Shown here piece after piece: positions 15,222 to 21,681 of a DNA stretch of 55,578 bases. Position 1 is the stretch's first letter. Each line of letters starts with the position of its first letter. The stretch is from a virus. The stretch covers positions 1 to 55,578 of the IMG/VR virus record IMGVR_UViG_3300045120_000280; one strand, written 5' to 3'. The translations under genes and the position numbers were made by a program. The notes beneath the pieces were generated by a model that was not told where the DNA came from, did not search any database, and saw nothing but the letters and a program-made list of their open reading frames with translations.

Positions 15222-15901
15222 ACACACTAACATCGAACAGAATCTTACAGAAGGGGGACGAGTACCGGAAGAACGGAACATGGATGCCTGTGCCAAAGGA
15301 TGACTTTGGCTTGCAGATCATGTTTACCAAGTACGCCGAAGTGCGTCGTCCCTCAGAGGAATCAAAACCAATCTCGCCGGACAGTGAAAGGCCCGAAGCT
15401 GCAAAGCCTAGCGCAACGGTAACTGCAAAGGCAGAGAAGGTGAACGTCCCTGTCCCTACACCTTCGGGGACAGGGACAACCCCTGCCGAGGAAGCACCAA
15501 TGACAGGTACTGCCACAGGCAGCAGCGCAGAGTACTTGCCCACCGTGGTAAGTAAAAAGGCGCACACTAAGGAAATGACCCCTACTGAGTACCTGCAAAC
15601 CTTGGTGAAAACGAAGGCCGCAGACCCGAAACCCGTTGTGCTTGCTGGCACGACTGAAACACGCGCCAACATCACTTGGCCCATGCACTCAAAGGCTATG
15701 CCCGCATGCAGATGGATTGGCCGCAATGGCACGTTCCGTTGCCGTGGAGTCAACCTTGAATTACGCAAAGACGTAGCAGGAAATGGCATCATCGCCGTTC
15801 TGCCAGTGGGAGCGCGCGGCGAAGCCAAGAACGCGGAGATTGAGTTTCCGGCGGCTGCCATTCCTCAGGTCATTAACTTTCTAAACAAGCACAAACCATG
15901 A
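15218..15901 (+). CDS. Hypothetical early protein with disordered middle (227 aa)
   Basis: ATG at 15218 overlaps the previous stop. Residues 1-40 (GDEYRKNGTWMPVPKDDFGLQI) look like a short beta motif. Residues 45-120 are Pro/Thr/Ala/Glu-rich and disordered. Residues 140-227 form a globular beta domain (ACRWIGRNGTFRCRGVNLELRK) with two cysteines and a conserved-looking strand LPVGARGEAKNAEIEF. No family recognised. Confidence 0.65.
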   Translation: MNTLTSNRILQKGDEYRKNGTWMPVPKDDFGLQIMFTKYAEVRRPSEESKPISPDSERPEAAKPSATVTAKAEKVNVPVPTPSGTGTTPAEEAPMTGTATGSSAEYLPTVVSKKAHTKEMTPTEYLQTLVKTKAADPKPVVLAGTTETRANITWPMHSKAMPACRWIGRNGTFRCRGVNLELRKDVAGNGIIAVLPVGARGEAKNAEIEFPAAAIPQVINFLNKHKP

Positions 15902-16158
15902 TAACAAACACCGAAGAATTACTACTGGACGCAACCAACCAGATCACAAGGCTCAACGCCGAGCTGGCTGAAATGCGTAAGATCAATAAGCAGCAAATGG
16001 CGTTCTTTCAGGACGCGGCTGCATTCATCAGGGGAGAATGGGGCAATGATGTTGTCCTCTCCACCCTGATTCACGACATCAACGGCCTTGCCGAAGATCA
16101 ACCCTGCTTCCAACCCCGGGTATCCGGGTATGCAAAGCGGGAGCGGGAGACATCATGA
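15898..16158 (+). CDS. Small coiled-coil protein (86 aa)
   Basis: The ATG overlaps the previous stop. Residues 5-35 (LLLDATNQITRLNAELAEM) form a short coiled coil, followed by a helix with FFQDAAAFIRGEWGNDVV. The C-terminus is basic. It is followed by an overlapping start with a good Shine-Dalgarno. Function unknown. Confidence 0.6.
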   Translation: MITNTEELLLDATNQITRLNAELAEMRKINKQQMAFFQDAAAFIRGEWGNDVVLSTLIHDINGLAEDQPCFQPRVSGYAKRERETS

Positions 16159-16508
16159 GCGACGAGCACGGAGTGGAAACCATCGAAGAAAGTGGTGGCG
16201 GGGAAAGTTACATGAACCTTTACGACGTAGCCAAGAAAGTCTGCCATGACTCCGGACTTCCCTACACTGACCCCCGCACCGGAGAGACTACCATCCCGAG
16301 TACTAGCACAGTCCGACACAAGAATATGTTTAACATACTAACAACACAGGAAAACCAAGCTGTGCGTAGCGCAATCCGTGGGTCAATCGACCTTTATACT
16401 CGCTACGTCACCCTGAGGCCGGAAGATGCCGGAATGGCACGGAAGCAGGGACAGAAACGCCGACAACTGACATTGCTTAAGTCAGCAATGCTCAAACTGA
16501 AAGACTAA
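16155..16508 (+). CDS. Hypothetical early protein (117 aa)
   Basis: The start at 16155 has GGGAG seven bases upstream. Residues 20-45 (YMNLYDVAKKVCHDSGLPYTDP) look like a helix-turn-helix N-terminus. Residues 55-117 are helical and very basic (MARKQGQKRRQLTLLKSAML). A nucleic-acid-binding regulator is possible but not shown. Confidence 0.6.
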   Translation: MSDEHGVETIEESGGGESYMNLYDVAKKVCHDSGLPYTDPRTGETTIPSTSTVRHKNMFNILTTQENQAVRSAIRGSIDLYTRYVTLRPEDAGMARKQGQKRRQLTLLKSAMLKLKD

Positions 16509-16511
16509 CCT

Positions 16512-16937
16512 ATGAACGAACACGAAACCAACGGCTTCATCCCCAATGATGATGCTGCAACAGAGACGGTAAACCCGTTTTTCTGCCCCAAGTGCGACAA
16601 GTCATTCAAGAACGCAGTCGCGCTCAGGATGCACGACATTCGCAAACACCAGAACAGGGGATGGAGCACCACGCAGAATTTCGGCAAGAGGCAAAGCCGA
16701 GAACAGGTGCTCGCCAAAAAGCGGGAGTACAACCGCAAGTGGCGGCTAAAGCATGGCATGAAAGTCAGGCCCGCATCGCTCATGCAACCCCAACGTAAAA
16801 GGCTGCAAACCCTTAAACGCAAAGCCTTGGCTCCCATTCCGGCCCCGCCTACCCCGGGGTTGGTTACATACTGCCCTCGCTGCGGTTGCAACATCAAGGT
16901 CGTATCAGCGGCCATTGCCTTCGGAGACAAGCAATGA
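16512..16937 (+). CDS. C2H2 zinc-finger protein (141 aa)
   Basis: Residues about 17-45 contain FFCPKCDKSFKNAVALRMH followed by DIRKH, an exact C-x2-C-x12-H-x4-H classical zinc finger with the conserved aromatic and leucine core positions. Residues 50-105 are strongly basic. A second cysteine pair, YCPRCGCN, lies near residue 120. This fits a DNA-binding early regulator. C2H2 fingers of this form are mainly eukaryotic but known in some phages and in Ros/MucR-type bacterial regulators. The stop overlaps the next start (ATGA). Confidence 0.75.
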   Translation: MNEHETNGFIPNDDAATETVNPFFCPKCDKSFKNAVALRMHDIRKHQNRGWSTTQNFGKRQSREQVLAKKREYNRKWRLKHGMKVRPASLMQPQRKRLQTLKRKALAPIPAPPTPGLVTYCPRCGCNIKVVSAAIAFGDKQ

Positions 16938-17224
16938 AGAAAACATTCATGGAAGGCAACGTGCAGCAAAAAGCACGAAGGGTGGACTTCTACATCTACA
17001 AAGAGGATTTCGAGGCAGCCCTCATGGGGTCACTCGGACAATCGGCTGCGGCCATATCGGCCAAGACCGGACTAACCAAAGGCAAGGTCACCTACCGGCT
17101 CAGAAAGGCCGGTGTGCGCCTTGGAGACTACAGGAGCGGGGAGAGCAGCATTGCCCGACTCGTTCTACGCAACATGCGCCCCACCTTGGAGCGCGAATTA
17201 TACGCACACTTAAAATCACTATGA
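16934..17224 (+). CDS. Helix-turn-helix DNA-binding protein (96 aa)
   Basis: The start at 16934 has GGAGA seven bases upstream and overlaps the previous stop; the longer frame from 16886 lies inside that gene. Residues 35-65 (SAAAISAKTGLTKGKVTYRLRKAG) make a clear helix-turn-helix with recognition helix KGKVTYRLRKAG. The C-terminus is a helix with SIARLVLRNM. It is probably an early transcription regulator acting with the adjacent zinc-finger protein. Confidence 0.7.
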   Translation: MKKTFMEGNVQQKARRVDFYIYKEDFEAALMGSLGQSAAAISAKTGLTKGKVTYRLRKAGVRLGDYRSGESSIARLVLRNMRPTLERELYAHLKSL

Positions 17225-17532
17225 AACCACCAAAAGACTCACTTATGAACCCAACGGCAGGGCCGCGCCCTGCAAAGCTAATCAAAACCACTGGCGAAGT
17301 GCTCGCAGTCCTTCCGGAAAACGGCACCGACTTCAAGCTGGAAGAATTGAACCGCTTTGTGGGCGGCTACATCGAAGTCATTCACCCGCCCCATCAGGAC
17401 GGAAAGATCATGATTATCAACGAGGAAGGGAAGCTGAAAGGTTTGCCCTATAACGCGGCTGCCACAGCAATCTGGACGCATGACGACATTGTGGGCAATG
17501 CCCTGCTATGCGACGACGATCAAGTCAAATGA
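17221..17532 (+). CDS. DUF3846-like protein (103 aa)
   Basis: GGYIEVIHPPHQDGKIMIINEEGKL, then LPYNAAATAIW, then DDIVGNALLCDDD match the DUF3846 pattern (GGxIExV, NEEGKLxxLPxN, DxIvGNall). The family is common in phages and mobile elements and has no settled function. The ATG at 17221 overlaps the previous stop; the ATG at 17245 is an alternative that removes eight residues. Confidence 0.8.
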   Translation: MKPPKDSLMNPTAGPRPAKLIKTTGEVLAVLPENGTDFKLEELNRFVGGYIEVIHPPHQDGKIMIINEEGKLKGLPYNAAATAIWTHDDIVGNALLCDDDQVK

Positions 17533-17810
17533 AATGGATTAAGACAGACAACGGCTACCATGCCGTGGTGCCCATCATCACCTACGCGGAACAACCCGAC
17601 GCCAGATACGAGATACACGCGCAGCGGCGTCCAGTTTACTGTGACCGTGGTGACTGGCTGATCTACATGGATGGAGTCAACGACATTGACCACGCTGACG
17701 GTTTCCCTCGCTACTTCATTGGCAGCGACGAGGAAATGAAAGACCAGATGGAGCGGTGGGTGAACCGCCGCGCAGCCTACCGGAAATACCTTCAACGTGA
17801 ACACGCTTAA
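17529..17810 (+). CDS. Hypothetical early protein (93 aa)
   Basis: The ATG at 17529 overlaps the previous stop; the frame open from 17508 is not needed. It is a compact alpha/beta protein: MKWIKTDNGYHAVVPIITYA, then RPVYCDRGDWLIYMDG, then a helical C-terminus. The aromatic and acidic pattern suggests a small enzyme inhibitor or host-interaction protein, but no family was recognised. Confidence 0.65.
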   Translation: MKWIKTDNGYHAVVPIITYAEQPDARYEIHAQRRPVYCDRGDWLIYMDGVNDIDHADGFPRYFIGSDEEMKDQMERWVNRRAAYRKYLQREHA

Positions 17811-18018
17811 GACTTCACTCGGATGCCTGTTCATCGCGCTGATGTTGCGAAGCGGATTCATGCTGGCTCAGGGCGAGCTGCCATGGCTGCAATTAAACTG
17901 TCACAATCCGAGCAACAACATGACACTGAAACCCAAGTGGACGGTCATCATCAGCTCGGTCAGGCCGAACGTGAAACAGATCAGAGATAATCGTTGGGAA
18001 ATTGAATTTATCCCTTGA
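17797..18018 (+). CDS. Small exported or membrane-anchored protein (73 aa)
   Basis: GTG start at 17797, overlapping the previous gene by 14 bases. Residues 1-25 (lysine, then GCLFIALMLRSGFMLAQG) form a signal peptide or single membrane anchor. The remaining 48 residues are polar with one cysteine and a beta-strand end (KQIRDNRWEIEFIP). It is the only early protein with a clear export signal, so superinfection exclusion or envelope modification is possible. Confidence 0.55.
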   Translation: MNTLKTSLGCLFIALMLRSGFMLAQGELPWLQLNCHNPSNNMTLKPKWTVIISSVRPNVKQIRDNRWEIEFIP

Positions 18019-18043
18019 CAGATTATCCGAACCCGCTTAGTAT
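18015..18043 (+). promoter_or_regulatory. Consensus internal early promoter
   Basis: TTGACA (18015-18020), exactly 17 bases, TAGTAT (18038-18043), then five bases to ATG 18049. The perfect -35 and correct spacing make this a strong sigma70-type site. The message would be leaderless. It overlaps the stop region of the exported-protein gene. Confidence 0.7.
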
Positions 18044-18048
18044 TCAAC

Positions 18049-18249
18049 ATGAGAATAAAACACACACTATGGCGCGTGAAGAACGGATGGCTGCTCGTTC
18101 CCGAAGGGGACAACGGCATCATCAAGTCTGAATGCGCCGACGAAATCATGGTGTTCAAAACACTAAAAGAATTTGCGGAATTTACCCCCAAGAGGGTGCG
18201 AAACCGCAAAGCAACAAAGAAAGAACCAGAACATGCCAATATCAATTAA
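18049..18249 (+). CDS. Small hypothetical protein, leaderless start (66 aa)
   Basis: The start is fixed by the promoter whose -10 box ends five bases upstream. It is a basic alpha/beta protein (MRIKHTLWRVKNGWLLVPEG, later FKTLKEFAEFTPKRVRNRK). The pattern of a short beta sheet with a final helix resembles small phage proteins of unknown function. It overlaps the next gene by 17 bases. Confidence 0.6.
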   Translation: MRIKHTLWRVKNGWLLVPEGDNGIIKSECADEIMVFKTLKEFAEFTPKRVRNRKATKKEPEHANIN

Positions 18250-18496
18250 CGTCAACGTCGAGAAGATCGACAAAGACCGTTTTTTCCAAGGAAAGAAAGG
18301 TCGATACATGGACTTGGTGCTGTTTGAGACACCGGAATCCGAATACGGAGACTACATGGTGAAGCAGCGCGGGGACAAAGGTGAGAAGATGCCGATTCTC
18401 GGTAACGGGAAATACTTCAAGCCAAAAGACAAGGAAGGAAAAACCGATGAACCAGCCAGCGGCGGAGACAAACCAGCCAAAAAAGACCCCTGGTAA
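18233..18496 (+). CDS. Hypothetical early protein (87 aa)
   Basis: ATG at 18233 (MPISINVNVEKIDKDRFFQ); the upstream frame from 18173 lies within the preceding gene. Residues 1-60 are a small beta domain with YMDLVLFETPESEYGDYMV. Residues 60-87 are a lysine/proline-rich tail. The pattern is common in phage early regions; a single-stranded-DNA-associated role is possible but not shown. Confidence 0.65.
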   Translation: MPISINVNVEKIDKDRFFQGKKGRYMDLVLFETPESEYGDYMVKQRGDKGEKMPILGNGKYFKPKDKEGKTDEPASGGDKPAKKDPW

Positions 18497-18692
18497 TCCC
18501 TGCCCCGGGTGTGGTTGCCCTTATCCGGGCGACCACACTCAGGATTGCAAGTGGACTACGGAACAACGCATCAAGGCATTGGAAGGCCAAGTACTGGTGC
18601 TGGCTGACCTGACCAGCAAACTGGCAGACCAGCTTTGCCATCATCAGGAGAGTTTCCTGAGATTACTCAAAGTGATGCAACCCAATGGCTGA
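18447..18692 (+). CDS. Small protein with cysteine cluster and coiled coil (81 aa)
   Basis: The start at 18447 follows GGAAGG; the frame from 18381 is inside the preceding gene. Residues 17-32 contain CPGCGCPYPGDHTQDC, four cysteines and a histidine suited to zinc binding. Residues 40-75 form an amphipathic helix (RIKALEGQVLVLADLTSKLA). It overlaps both neighbours, as is usual in this tightly packed region. Confidence 0.6.
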   Translation: MNQPAAETNQPKKTPGNPCPGCGCPYPGDHTQDCKWTTEQRIKALEGQVLVLADLTSKLADQLCHHQESFLRLLKVMQPNG

Positions 18693-19137
18693 TGACGATC
18701 AGGGTGACCTGTTCAGCTGGAACGGCCACAGGCGAAAGACCAGAGCAGATCAAATCTACGCTGCCTTCCGCAAATACCACCTAGCCAACCCAATCGTATA
18801 TGAATTGATTGAGAAACAGGCTCTTGAAAGGATTCGGCAGGGATACAAGAATTACGGAATTGCCAAGTGCATTGAGGATATTCGCTGGACAACCCCAAGT
18901 CATCTTATTGCCAAAGCTGGTGGCCTCAAAATCCGCAATGACTTCCGCGCCTATTATGCCCGCATGTTTCATGCACACCATCCGGAGCATGCAGGATTCT
19001 TCCGAACCCGAAAGAGGCCAAGCACAGACAGGCCGGAATTTCCCGGTGACCCTGACCCCAAGATTGACCCACCTGACCTTCCCCCGGACATAGATTTGGA
19101 CAACAAACTGAGAGCACTAATCACCGAAACACTATGA
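18685..19137 (+). CDS. Conserved phage hypothetical protein (150 aa)
   Basis: Residues 25-110 contain AFRKYHLANPIVYELIEKQA, IRQGYKNYGIAKCIEDIRW, DFRAYYARMFHAHHPEHAG and FFRTRKR. These match a family I remember from many phages (FxxYHxxNPxV, IxxGxxxYxxxxIxExIRW, YYARLFxxxHPExxGFFRxR). The family has no proven function. The C-terminus is Pro/Asp-rich. The start at 18685 overlaps the previous gene by eight bases. Confidence 0.75.
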   Translation: MADDDQGDLFSWNGHRRKTRADQIYAAFRKYHLANPIVYELIEKQALERIRQGYKNYGIAKCIEDIRWTTPSHLIAKAGGLKIRNDFRAYYARMFHAHHPEHAGFFRTRKRPSTDRPEFPGDPDPKIDPPDLPPDIDLDNKLRALITETL

Positions 19138-19337
19138 AACAACCCGAAGTGAAACTTAAACCCGAAGCGCACAAAGCGAGACATGAGGAATTACACGCTG
19201 CTCTGGATGAATTGTTTGCCGACTACATCAACCATCACCCCGACCAGCATGGTTTCCTTAACATGCCAATCCTCCAACTGATTGAGTGGAGTAAAACACA
19301 AACAGAACACCCCGATGAAACTTACGAATCGTTTTAA
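19134..19337 (+). CDS. Small acidic hypothetical protein (67 aa)
   Basis: The ATG overlaps the previous stop. The protein is mainly two helices: EELHAALDELFADYINHHPD and MPILQLIEWSKTQTEH. No family recognised. It overlaps the nuclease gene start by 23 bases, suggesting translational coupling. Confidence 0.55.
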   Translation: MKQPEVKLKPEAHKARHEELHAALDELFADYINHHPDQHGFLNMPILQLIEWSKTQTEHPDETYESF

Positions 19338-20238
19338 CCTACCCGAACCCTTTGTTGCCGCTGTCAGCAGCGACGATTACGAACGCGGAACCGCCGAGTA
19401 CACTGCGACTGAGCTAATCAAACCCAGTCGCATTGTTGCGTACTCCAGAAAGTACGACGCTGAAATGACCGAGGATGCCTCTGATCGGGTCTGGCGTTTC
19501 CAAGGGCAGACAAAGCACGTTGTCCTTGAGCGCATCGCCAAGACCCATCCCGAGCGTTACATCGTGGAAGAACGCTTTCAAGCCACCATGCCCGGTACTG
19601 GCGCGATCATCAGCGGCAAGATTGACCTTTACGACAAGCAAGACCGCATCCTTTATGACTGGAAAGAAACCAGCGTGTGGAAATTTTTGATCGGGGACAC
19701 AGAGGAATGGGAGTGCCAAGCGAACATAAATTTATATCTAATGCGTCAGGCTGCCCATCATCCGGTGAGTCTCATGAACATCGCCATTCTAAAAGACTGG
19801 AAGGCGCGAGAGGCACGGTTCAGCCGGAAGCCTGACTACCCCAAGTGCGCTGTCCATGTCATGCCGCTCCCGATGTGGAGCATCGGACAGGCTCAGGATT
19901 ACATCAACAAGCGGGTGGAGAAACACCGCGCAGAGGCGGCTAACCCTCCGGTCTGCAACAAAAAGGAACGCTGGCAGCGAGACGCAAGTTTCGCTGTCAT
20001 GCGTACCGACCGGAAAAGGGCCGTGAAACTCTGCATGTCGCGCGATCAGGCCGAGGCAGTCATGATGCACTCCATGAAGATCGCTCCCCCGGGGGACGCC
20101 AAGAAATTCTTCATTGAGGAACGCGCAGCCGAGCCGGTGCGCTGCCTCGACTTTTGCGGAGTGCAACTACAATGCGACTTCGGCATGGAAGCGGAAACCA
20201 AATGGAAGGAAAAACATGAGTCTAAAAAAGAGGATTAA
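19315..20238 (+). CDS. RecB-like PD-(D/E)XK nuclease with putative Fe-S cysteines (307 aa)
   Basis: Residues about 95-150 carry GKIDLYDKQDRILYDWKETS, the D...DxK signature of the PD-(D/E)XK fold, followed by a glutamine-containing helix (ECQANINLYLM). One cysteine near residue 220 (PPVCNKK) and three near the C-terminus (CLDFCGVQLQC) match the four-cysteine iron-staple arrangement of Cas4/AddB-type nucleases. It probably acts as a DNA exonuclease in recombination or host DNA breakdown. The start at 19315 (MKLTNRFNLPEPF) fits the family better than 19282. Confidence 0.8.
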   Translation: MKLTNRFNLPEPFVAAVSSDDYERGTAEYTATELIKPSRIVAYSRKYDAEMTEDASDRVWRFQGQTKHVVLERIAKTHPERYIVEERFQATMPGTGAIISGKIDLYDKQDRILYDWKETSVWKFLIGDTEEWECQANINLYLMRQAAHHPVSLMNIAILKDWKAREARFSRKPDYPKCAVHVMPLPMWSIGQAQDYINKRVEKHRAEAANPPVCNKKERWQRDASFAVMRTDRKRAVKLCMSRDQAEAVMMHSMKIAPPGDAKKFFIEERAAEPVRCLDFCGVQLQCDFGMEAETKWKEKHESKKED

Positions 20239-20335
20239 ACTTTTCTGGCACTGCCTGATTCGCTTTCACCGGCCAGCCTACGACAACCTTTACCCCGACA
20301 AGTCCTTTTGTTGGGACTGTGACTACATGCCATGA
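20216..20335 (+). CDS. Very small protein with CxxC (39 aa)
   Basis: ATG at 20216 preceded by GGAAGG. Sequence MSLKKRIKLFWHCLIRFHRP, then a short segment, then FCWDCDYMP. The CWDC pair with nearby Cys/His could bind zinc. A basic amphipathic N-terminus suggests membrane or nucleic-acid contact. It sits between the nuclease and the 73-aa gene with overlaps on both sides, which supports a real gene. Confidence 0.5.
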   Translation: MSLKKRIKLFWHCLIRFHRPAYDNLYPDKSFCWDCDYMP

Positions 20336-20553
20336 GCGACCAACCCAAACCCGCGTCAGGCATGGAAACTGAATTGCCCACCGAGATTCACGTTAAGATT
20401 GACCCATCACTCTTACCCAAACCCGCGACAGGCGAATGGACGGTGTATTCAGTGATGAAACTGCGACAGAAGCACTGGCACGAAGAAGATAAAAACAACG
20501 CCATAGCTATTGCCCACAACGCCGCACTCGCCGCCGAGAGGAAGAAGAAATGA
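20332..20553 (+). CDS. Small hypothetical protein (73 aa)
   Basis: The ATG overlaps the previous stop and the stop overlaps the next start, as in a coupled operon. The first half is proline-rich; the second half is a helix (KNNAIAIAHNAALAAERKKK). No family recognised. Confidence 0.55.
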   Translation: MSDQPKPASGMETELPTEIHVKIDPSLLPKPATGEWTVYSVMKLRQKHWHEEDKNNAIAIAHNAALAAERKKK

Positions 20554-20903
20554 TAGACGACGACGAAATCAAAGACATCGAGAAGAAGATGCAGGAGTGC
20601 ATCGCTGATCTTCGCAAAGCCGCTCCGCACGTTGGGGCAGCACGACAGGTCAAGGAATTTTCAAGTGACCAGCGCAAGAACGCCATGGCCGCCGAGCAGA
20701 TCAAATTCATTTCACGCGGGGAATCCGTGTCGGCGGCTGAGAACCTTGCCCGCTCCAGCCCTGTCTATCTGGAGAAATTCAAGCAACTGGAGAAAGACTA
20801 CGCCAATGCCTGTGCCACCATAGCCAACTGGGAAGCCACCTTATCCAGATTTGAAGCGTGTAGGTCTATGTTAGCGATGGCCCGTCAAACCCTTGGTTTA
20901 TGA
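20550..20903 (+). CDS. Conserved phage helical protein with recoded C-terminus (117 aa)
   Basis: The protein is almost entirely helical (coiled coil near residues 75-105) and ends FEACRSMLAMARQTLGL. As I recall, a widespread family of small phage helical proteins ends in a related ExxRSxLS motif, so this tail belongs to the gene. The final 13 codons (20862-20903) encode exactly the same residues as the last 13 codons of the next ORF, yet all eleven codons other than the two ATGs are different. The ending here therefore looks like a replacement copy brought by an inserted element. Confidence 0.75.
   Translation: MIDDDEIKDIEKKMQECIADLRKAAPHVGAARQVKEFSSDQRKNAMAAEQIKFISRGESVSAAENLARSSPVYLEKFKQLEKDYANACATIANWEATLSRFEACRSMLAMARQTLGL
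20862..20903 (+). repeat. Recoded copy of the 13-codon target ending
   Basis: Codons agg tct atg tta gcg atg encode RSMLAM, and the next seven encode ARQTLGL, then tga. Compared with 21260-21301, the amino acids are identical but all eleven codons other than the two ATG codons differ. Nucleotide identity is low while protein identity is 13 of 13. Confidence 0.85.
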
Positions 20904-21259
20904 GATTAGGTTCCAAAATGTCAAAGCAGCAGAGAATGAACGTAGGCACAGGAAGAAAACGTGCTTGGGACTCTTTGCCTGTAGAGGAACAAAAGCGGAT
21001 AGCGGATAAACTAATAAAAGACCGTTCAGAATATCTGAAGACGCACCCGGGGAATAGGGCCGGTCAAATAACTCCGGATGCGGTCAGGCGCAAACTCTCA
21101 CGCGCTACCAAGCGATGGAGAAACTCTGTTCGGAACGAATGTATGGTTTCACTGAATGGTAAATGGTCTCGACGTTTTGACCATTGCACTGTTTGTGGCA
21201 CACGATCTTATCGTCACAGCAGCCATGGCGTTTGCACTTCCTGTGACTGTAAAAGACGC
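20862..21259 (+). mobile_element. 398-bp inserted element that duplicates and recodes its target's 3' end
   Basis: The element lies between two copies of the 13-codon ending of the gene at 20550. It supplies a synonymous 3' end (20862-20903), then a zinc-finger ORF (from 20900), which runs in frame into the displaced native ending (21260-21301). Both junctions keep the ATGA/GTGA stop-start overlaps, so operon coupling is undisturbed. The ORF is richer in A-ending and AT codons than its neighbours. No terminal inverted repeats were seen. The layout matches homing-type insertions rather than a transposon. Confidence 0.65.
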
Positions 21260-21301
21260 CGCTCCATGCTGGCCATGGCGAGGCAGACACTGGGACTGTG
21301 A
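20900..21301 (+). CDS. Zinc-finger protein of the inserted element, fused to the displaced target ending (133 aa)
   Basis: ATG 20900 overlaps the upstream stop; ATG 20918 (MSKQQRMNVGTGRKRAWDS) with AGG seven bases before it may be the true start. Residues 20-75 are basic helices (LPVEEQKRIADKLIKDRSEY), and residues 90-120 hold CTVCG...HGVCTSC, a zinc ribbon like those in DNA-binding homing proteins. Residues 121-133 are the native tail RSMLAMARQTLGL of the neighbouring gene. No HNH, GIY-YIG or LAGLIDADG catalytic motif is obvious. It may be a minimal homing nuclease, a partner of one, or a regulator. Confidence 0.7.
   Translation: MRLGSKMSKQQRMNVGTGRKRAWDSLPVEEQKRIADKLIKDRSEYLKTHPGNRAGQITPDAVRRKLSRATKRWRNSVRNECMVSLNGKWSRRFDHCTVCGTRSYRHSSHGVCTSCDCKRRRSMLAMARQTLGL
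21260..21301 (+). repeat. Displaced native copy of the 13-codon target ending
   Basis: Codons cgc tcc atg ctg gcc atg and the following seven encode the same 13 residues as 20862-20903. Codon choice here (ctg, gcc, cag, gga) fits the GC-rich habit of neighbouring genes better than the upstream copy (tta, cgt, caa, ggt), supporting this as the original. Confidence 0.8.
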
Positions 21302-21438
21302 GTTTCCTCGTAAGCTGGATGGCATTCATCGCCTGGAACTGGTGGATGATTAACTTCTACCGCGACACCCGGGGCGAGTCGATCAGGGACGTCTGCAACC
21401 GCGCTGCGGATTGGCTTTACGATATTGGGAACAAATAA
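21298..21438 (+). CDS. Small membrane-associated protein (46 aa)
   Basis: GTG at 21298 overlaps the preceding stop (GTGA). Residues 2-20 (SFLVSWMAFIAWNWWMINF) are strongly hydrophobic and aromatic and could span the membrane; the rest is polar (GESIRDVCNRAADWLYD). The overlap with the displaced native ending suggests it was originally coupled to the gene at 20550. Function unknown. Confidence 0.5.
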   Translation: MSFLVSWMAFIAWNWWMINFYRDTRGESIRDVCNRAADWLYDIGNK

Positions 21439-21469
21439 TTGACAAACCCCGGGTACGGGGGCTTAATCG
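21439..21469 (+). promoter_or_regulatory. Promoter before the 63-aa gene
   Basis: TTGACA (21439-21444) is followed after 17-19 bases by a -10 region reading CTTAATCG; TAATCG (21464-21469) is the best box with 19-base spacing. GTG 21476 is six bases further. The perfect -35 and start-codon distance match other leaderless promoters here, although the spacer is long. A CCCGGG lies in the spacer. Confidence 0.5.
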
Positions 21470-21475
21470 TACTCC

Positions 21476-21667
21476 GTGAAAACTACTCATACCAGCGCAA
21501 TGGGCGGAGGATACGGAATCAATCGCAATCTTAAGGCGGCCTCGCATCTCGGGGTGGCATGCACACCGCATGCTGGAAAAGGGTGTGTTGTGCCGGGATT
21601 GAACAAGCAGATGCCGGGAACCAGGAAGTCAGGCTACGCTAAGATCAGCGTTAAGAAGAACGCTTGA
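21476..21667 (+). CDS. Small glycine-rich protein, leaderless GTG start (63 aa)
   Basis: GTG at 21476 lies six bases after a -10 box and has no Shine-Dalgarno. The protein is basic and glycine-rich (AMGGGYGINRNLKAASHLGV, later GLNKQMPGTRKSGYAKISVK). No family recognised. It precedes two proline-rich proteins that look like virion parts, so it may belong with them. Confidence 0.5.
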   Translation: MKTTHTSAMGGGYGINRNLKAASHLGVACTPHAGKGCVVPGLNKQMPGTRKSGYAKISVKKNA

Positions 21668-21681
21668 GGGAGTAATTCCCC

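Noticed and set aside
20900-21301. Conventional IS element or group I intron at the recoded insertion
   Set aside because: No transposase, no terminal inverted repeats, no target-site duplication in nucleotides, and the target gene keeps an intact ending without splicing.
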